A stretch of DNA of 64,000 nt. Origin: Blastopirellula sp. GTDB lineage: Bacteria > Planctomycetota > Planctomycetia > Pirellulales > Pirellulaceae. Both the position numbers and the translations under genes were made by a program. The stretch lies in the NCBI GenBank assembly GCA_002733575.1, contig NVWB01000151.1:1-64000 (forward strand). Reading direction: 5' to 3'. Below the pieces are notes generated by a model. That model saw nothing but the letters and a program-made list of their open reading frames with translations, was not told the DNA's origin and searched no databases. This document shows positions 61,066 through 64,000 of the stretch, piece by piece. Positions within the stretch are counted from its first letter, which is position 1, and each line of letters begins with the position of its first letter.

Positions 61066-62453
61066 ACTACTTTCTCCTGAACACTTGCTTGCTTCGATGG
61101 AACTTTTTTGAGATGTGCGGCCCCTTTAATCTCGGCAATTGCAATTACGGGTAGCACTCGACAAAAGATCAAAAACAAAGTAAAGAACAACCCAAAACTA
61201 CCTGCAAACGTAGCTAATTCAATCCAGCTAGGAACATAACTGGCCCAACTCGAAGGCAGAAAATCTCGGTGCAAACTAGTCACAATGATCACAAATCGCT
61301 CGAACCACATGCCCACATTAATGAATAGAGTCAGTACAAATACCACCGGCAAACAAGACCGAACACTACGAAACCAAAAGAACTGCGGTGCAATTACATT
61401 GCAACTTACCATCGTCCAATAGGCCCAATTAAATGGCCCGAGTGCTCGATTCATGAACACAAATTGTTCGTATGCGTTTCCGCTGTATAAAGCAGTGAAA
61501 AATTCAGTACTATAGGCCAAACCAACAATACAGCCCATTGCCAAGATCAGTTTGCACATCTTATCGACATGCACTTTCGTGATGTAATTTTCAAGGGTCA
61601 TCACCTTGCGGGCAACCAGCATGAGCGTGAGCACCATCGCAAGTCCACTAAAGATGGCTCCGGCTACAAAATAAGGGGGGAAAATAGTCGTATGCCAACC
61701 AGGGATCACACTAGTGGCGAAGTCCATGCTGACAATCGTATGAACCGAAAACACCAGTGGCGTTGCCAAACCTGCGAGTAGCAAGTAAACCGTTTCGTAT
61801 CGATGCCAAGTGCGTGCTGACCCATCCCATCCTAGGCAGAGAATCGAGTAGATCCTTTTTCGCCAGCCAGGTTCGGTGCGATCACGAACGGTTGCTAAAT
61901 CGGGCACTAATCCGACATACCAAAACACGGCTGAAATCATCAGGTAGGTTGATATGGCAAATACGTCCCACAACAGGGGTGATTTAAAATTCACCCACAA
62001 TGGCCCGCGTGTATTCGGGTAAGGCATCATCCAGAAAGCCAACCAAGGCCGACCCATGTGGATCAATGGGAAGATCCCAGCACACATCACGGCAATCAGT
62101 GTCATTGCTTCTGCTGATCGATTCACCGCGGTTCTCCATTTCTGACGAAATAGAAACAGAACAGCGGAAATTAATGTTCCAGCATGGCCAATCCCCACCC
62201 AAAACACAAAATTCGTGATATCGAATCCCCAGCCAACAGTTTTGTTAAGCCCCCAGGTTCCAATGCCCGTGGCAACTTGATACCAAACCGCTACAACTCC
62301 CAACAACAGGAATGACAGCGAAGTCAAAAATGCGACCCACCATAAAGCATTCGGCCTACATTCAAGTGGTTCACAAATATCTTGCGTCACATCGCTGAGA
62401 GTTTTATCGCCAGTGACCAGCGGTGGGCGAAGAGGTGCATTCGGCTCACTCAT
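61062..62453 (-). CDS. actC: Alternative Complex III subunit ActC (NrfD-like)
   Basis: 463 residues from ATG 62453, with AAGGAGG five bases upstream, which decides this start over the ATG at 62480. About ten membrane helices. Family landmarks: [68 protein letters not shown], and [35 protein letters not shown]. It binds and oxidises menaquinol together with ActF. It overlaps the ActB stop by eight bases. Confidence 0.95.
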   Translation of the reverse strand: MSEPNAPLRPPLVTGDKTLSDVTQDICEPLECRPNALWWVAFLTSLSFLLLGVVAVWYQVATGIGTWGLNKTVGWGFDITNFVFWVGIGHAGTLISAVLFLFRQKWRTAVNRSAEAMTLIAVMCAGIFPLIHMGRPWLAFWMMPYPNTRGPLWVNFKSPLLWDVFAISTYLMISAVFWYVGLVPDLATVRDRTEPGWRKRIYSILCLGWDGSARTWHRYETVYLLLAGLATPLVFSVHTIVSMDFATSVIPGWHTTIFPPYFVAGAIFSGLAMVLTLMLVARKVMTLENYITKVHVDKMCKLILAMGCIVGLAYSTEFFTALYSGNAYEQFVFMNRALGPFNWAYWTMVSCNVIAPQFFWFRSVRSCLPVVFVLTLFINVGMWFERFVIIVTSLHRDFLPSSWASYVPSWIELATFAGSFGLFFTLFLIFCRVLPVIAIAEIKGAAHLKKVPSKQASVQEKVV

Positions 62454-64000
62454 GTGTGCCTCCTTCATGGTGGTTGTCATCTCGGTTTTTTACCACTCGC
62501 AGATATCCGACTGAAGGTCTGAAATTAAATTCATCGAGCACCTTGAAATTACGTGGTTTATGTAGGGCTTTTAAAACTTCACTTGATTGATCATTCATAT
62601 CACCAAACACGATTGCTTGGGTTGGGCAAGACTGCTGACAGGCGATTTGTATATCACCATCAGCCAGCGGTATTCCGCTGTGACTAGCGGCAATTTTTCC
62701 ATCTTCAATCCGTTGAACGCACATCGAACACTTCTCCATCACCCCACGTGTACGAACCGTGACGTCAGGGTTCAGTGCTAAGGTCTGTAGATCGTCTTGA
62801 GGATAAGTAAACCAGTTGAATCGGCGAACTTTGTAAGGGCAGTTGTTGGCACAGTAGCGAGTGCCAACACAGCGATTGTAGACCTGTTCATTGAGTCCCT
62901 CTTCGCTATGAACGGTTGCCAAGGCAGGGCAAACAGTTTCACACGGGGCATTGCCACAGTGTTGACACATCATCGGCTGATGCAGCACTTCCATGTCGTC
63001 ATCTTCGCCCATGAAATATCGATCTATCCGCAGCCAGTGCATTTCGCGTTGTCGATAGACTTCGTCTTTGCCAACCACTGGCACATTGTTTTCAGATTGA
63101 CAAGCAATCAGGCAAGCAGAACAGCCTGTGCATTTATTCAAATCAATCGACATGCCCCAAAGAGGGCCTGATGTAGTGTGATCTTCGGCCCAGAGTTGCT
63201 TATCAGAAAAATGGTGCATATGCGGCGCACCTGCCTCTGGATTCGCTTTATATTCAGCAAGCGTTGTTGTTTGAACCGCATCACGAATCTCGGCACCTGG
63301 CGGTGCAATGTGTTTGGGAAGTTCTAGCGAATGATACTCTTGAGTTGCTGCCAGAGGACGATTCTCTTTGACCGCATGTAATGAGATGCCTGCTCTTGAG
63401 TATTGAAACAATCCGCCATTGATATCAATCATGCTGGCGGCATTCTTGCCCACCAGTTCTCCGGCGGCAACTGTTGGTCGGCCTTCAAGCCATTGGGGCC
63501 CGATATTCGCAAAGCGATCCGTGCCACGAACTCCGTAGCCTAGTGCGATGGAAATCACGCGATCATGTTGGCCGCGTTGTATCAATGCAGGCAGTTCAAT
63601 TTCGGATGGACCGTCCTTTGTTTCAACACGAATCACATCGCCATCCGAAACGCCCAGCTCTTTTGCAGCCGTGGGCGAGATGCAGACATAATTATCCCAA
63701 GTGATCTTTGTCACCGGGTCCGGTAATTCTTGAAGCCAAGGATTATGAGCGTGACTGCTGTCGGTTAGACCCGTTTTAGAATAAAGAGTGAGTACGAATT
63801 CATCCTCGACAGGTTGTTTTGTGACTAGTTTTACCGCGGTAGGTTGAAACTCACCCACGGAATTCGCTTCGGTTTCAAGTTCCACAAACCCCTGTTGAAC
63901 CGCAATATCCCAAGAGTGGACAAACGATTTAGATTTGACTTCGGATTGAACGCGTGGAAGGATATTTTCTTTCCATGATGCTTGCAGGATCTCGTACGCC
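62446..64000 (-). CDS. actB: Alternative Complex III iron-sulfur subunit ActB (C-terminal part)
   Basis: The frame remains open to the window edge on the minus strand (64000 reads ..[15 protein letters not shown]), so the start lies outside; an internal GTG at 63885 is not the true start. About 517 residues are visible. The first 200 are the C-terminal half of the molybdopterin-type domain without cofactor ([27 protein letters not shown]). The Fe-S domain holds four clusters: [55 protein letters not shown] and [12 protein letters not shown]. The clusters wire electrons from ActC to the haem subunits. Translational overlap with actC is eight bases. Confidence 0.95.
   Translation of the reverse strand, partial: AYEILQASWKENILPRVQSEVKSKSFVHSWDIAVQQGFVELETEANSVGEFQPTAVKLVTKQPVEDEFVLTLYSKTGLTDSSHAHNPWLQELPDPVTKITWDNYVCISPTAAKELGVSDGDVIRVETKDGPSEIELPALIQRGQHDRVISIALGYGVRGTDRFANIGPQWLEGRPTVAAGELVGKNAASMIDINGGLFQYSRAGISLHAVKENRPLAATQEYHSLELPKHIAPPGAEIRDAVQTTTLAEYKANPEAGAPHMHHFSDKQLWAEDHTTSGPLWGMSIDLNKCTGCSACLIACQSENNVPVVGKDEVYRQREMHWLRIDRYFMGEDDDMEVLHQPMMCQHCGNAPCETVCPALATVHSEEGLNEQVYNRCVGTRYCANNCPYKVRRFNWFTYPQDDLQTLALNPDVTVRTRGVMEKCSMCVQRIEDGKIAASHSGIPLADGDIQIACQQSCPTQAIVFGDMNDQSSEVLKALHKPRNFKVLDEFNFRPSVGYLRVVKNRDDNHHEGGTHE

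Overview
The window reads as chromosomal DNA from a planctomycete, probably a Pirellulales-type member. The evidence is family content: four paired or tandem DUF1501 proteins, two PSCyt1-DUF1549-DUF1553 proteins, several DUF1080 (3-keto-disaccharide hydrolase family) proteins, a DUF1559 pseudopilin-like protein, two large surface proteins whose N-termini carry the LEDRRMLA/LEERR motif, and an Alternative Complex III operon. Genus cannot be set from the sequence alone. I saw no rRNA, tRNA or CRISPR array.

Layout. 1-3.0 kb: a segmental tandem duplication carrying two HEAT-repeat exported proteins; one copy is frameshifted. 3.0-9.9 kb (minus strand): DUF1080 protein, the large helicase Lhr, a four-helix membrane protein, a second DUF1080 protein. 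9.9-10.5 kb: non-coding, rich in operator-like palindromes. 10.5-13.7 kb: surface protein with FG-GAP repeats and a dockerin. 14.0-18.9 kb (plus): a compact operon of exported Gfo/Idh/MocA oxidoreductase, exported TIM-barrel isomerase, DJ-1/PfpI protein and a PhoD-like phosphatase. 18.9-20.4 kb: a repeat island with two different two-hairpin MITE-like elements and a REP-associated IS200-like transposase framed by ~90 bp inverted arms. 20.6-24.9 kb: two tandem DUF1501 proteins and an alpha/beta hydrolase lipoprotein. 24.9-32.8 kb: unknown protein, PolX, SufE, P-II (with a textbook sigma-54 promoter), a GlsB-like membrane protein, a secreted CxxC protein, and a ClC channel with CBS domains. 32.8-38.3 kb: an orphan arm of the transposase element, a small Zn-ribbon-like protein, an acyltransferase with ankyrin repeats spliced into it, an SGNH-like protein, an unknown protein and more palindromic repeats. 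38.3-43.4 kb (minus): cadherin/VCBS-type surface protein; operon of two lipoproteins plus a DUF1559 protein. 43.9-58.5 kb (plus): DUF1080 protein, two PSD1/DUF1501 pairs, SGNH hydrolase, LamG-like protein, and a haem-binding membrane-bound-dehydrogenase-type protein. 58.5-64 kb (minus): actB(partial)-C-D-E-F of Alternative Complex III.

How it fits together. Much of the coding capacity is for exported proteins, with Tat or Sec signals or lipoboxes. The DUF1080, Gfo/Idh/MocA and isomerase families together suggest oxidative (3-keto) breakdown of glycosides outside the cytoplasm. The PSD1/DUF1501 pairs are a planctomycete-specific export set of unknown function with c-type haem motifs, and they sit beside a quinol:cytochrome c oxidoreductase. 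The least ordinary signal is the dense population of short palindromic elements: at least five families, several with internal hairpins in both arms, one carrying its own transposase, and one cassette-like remnant enclosing a small gene.
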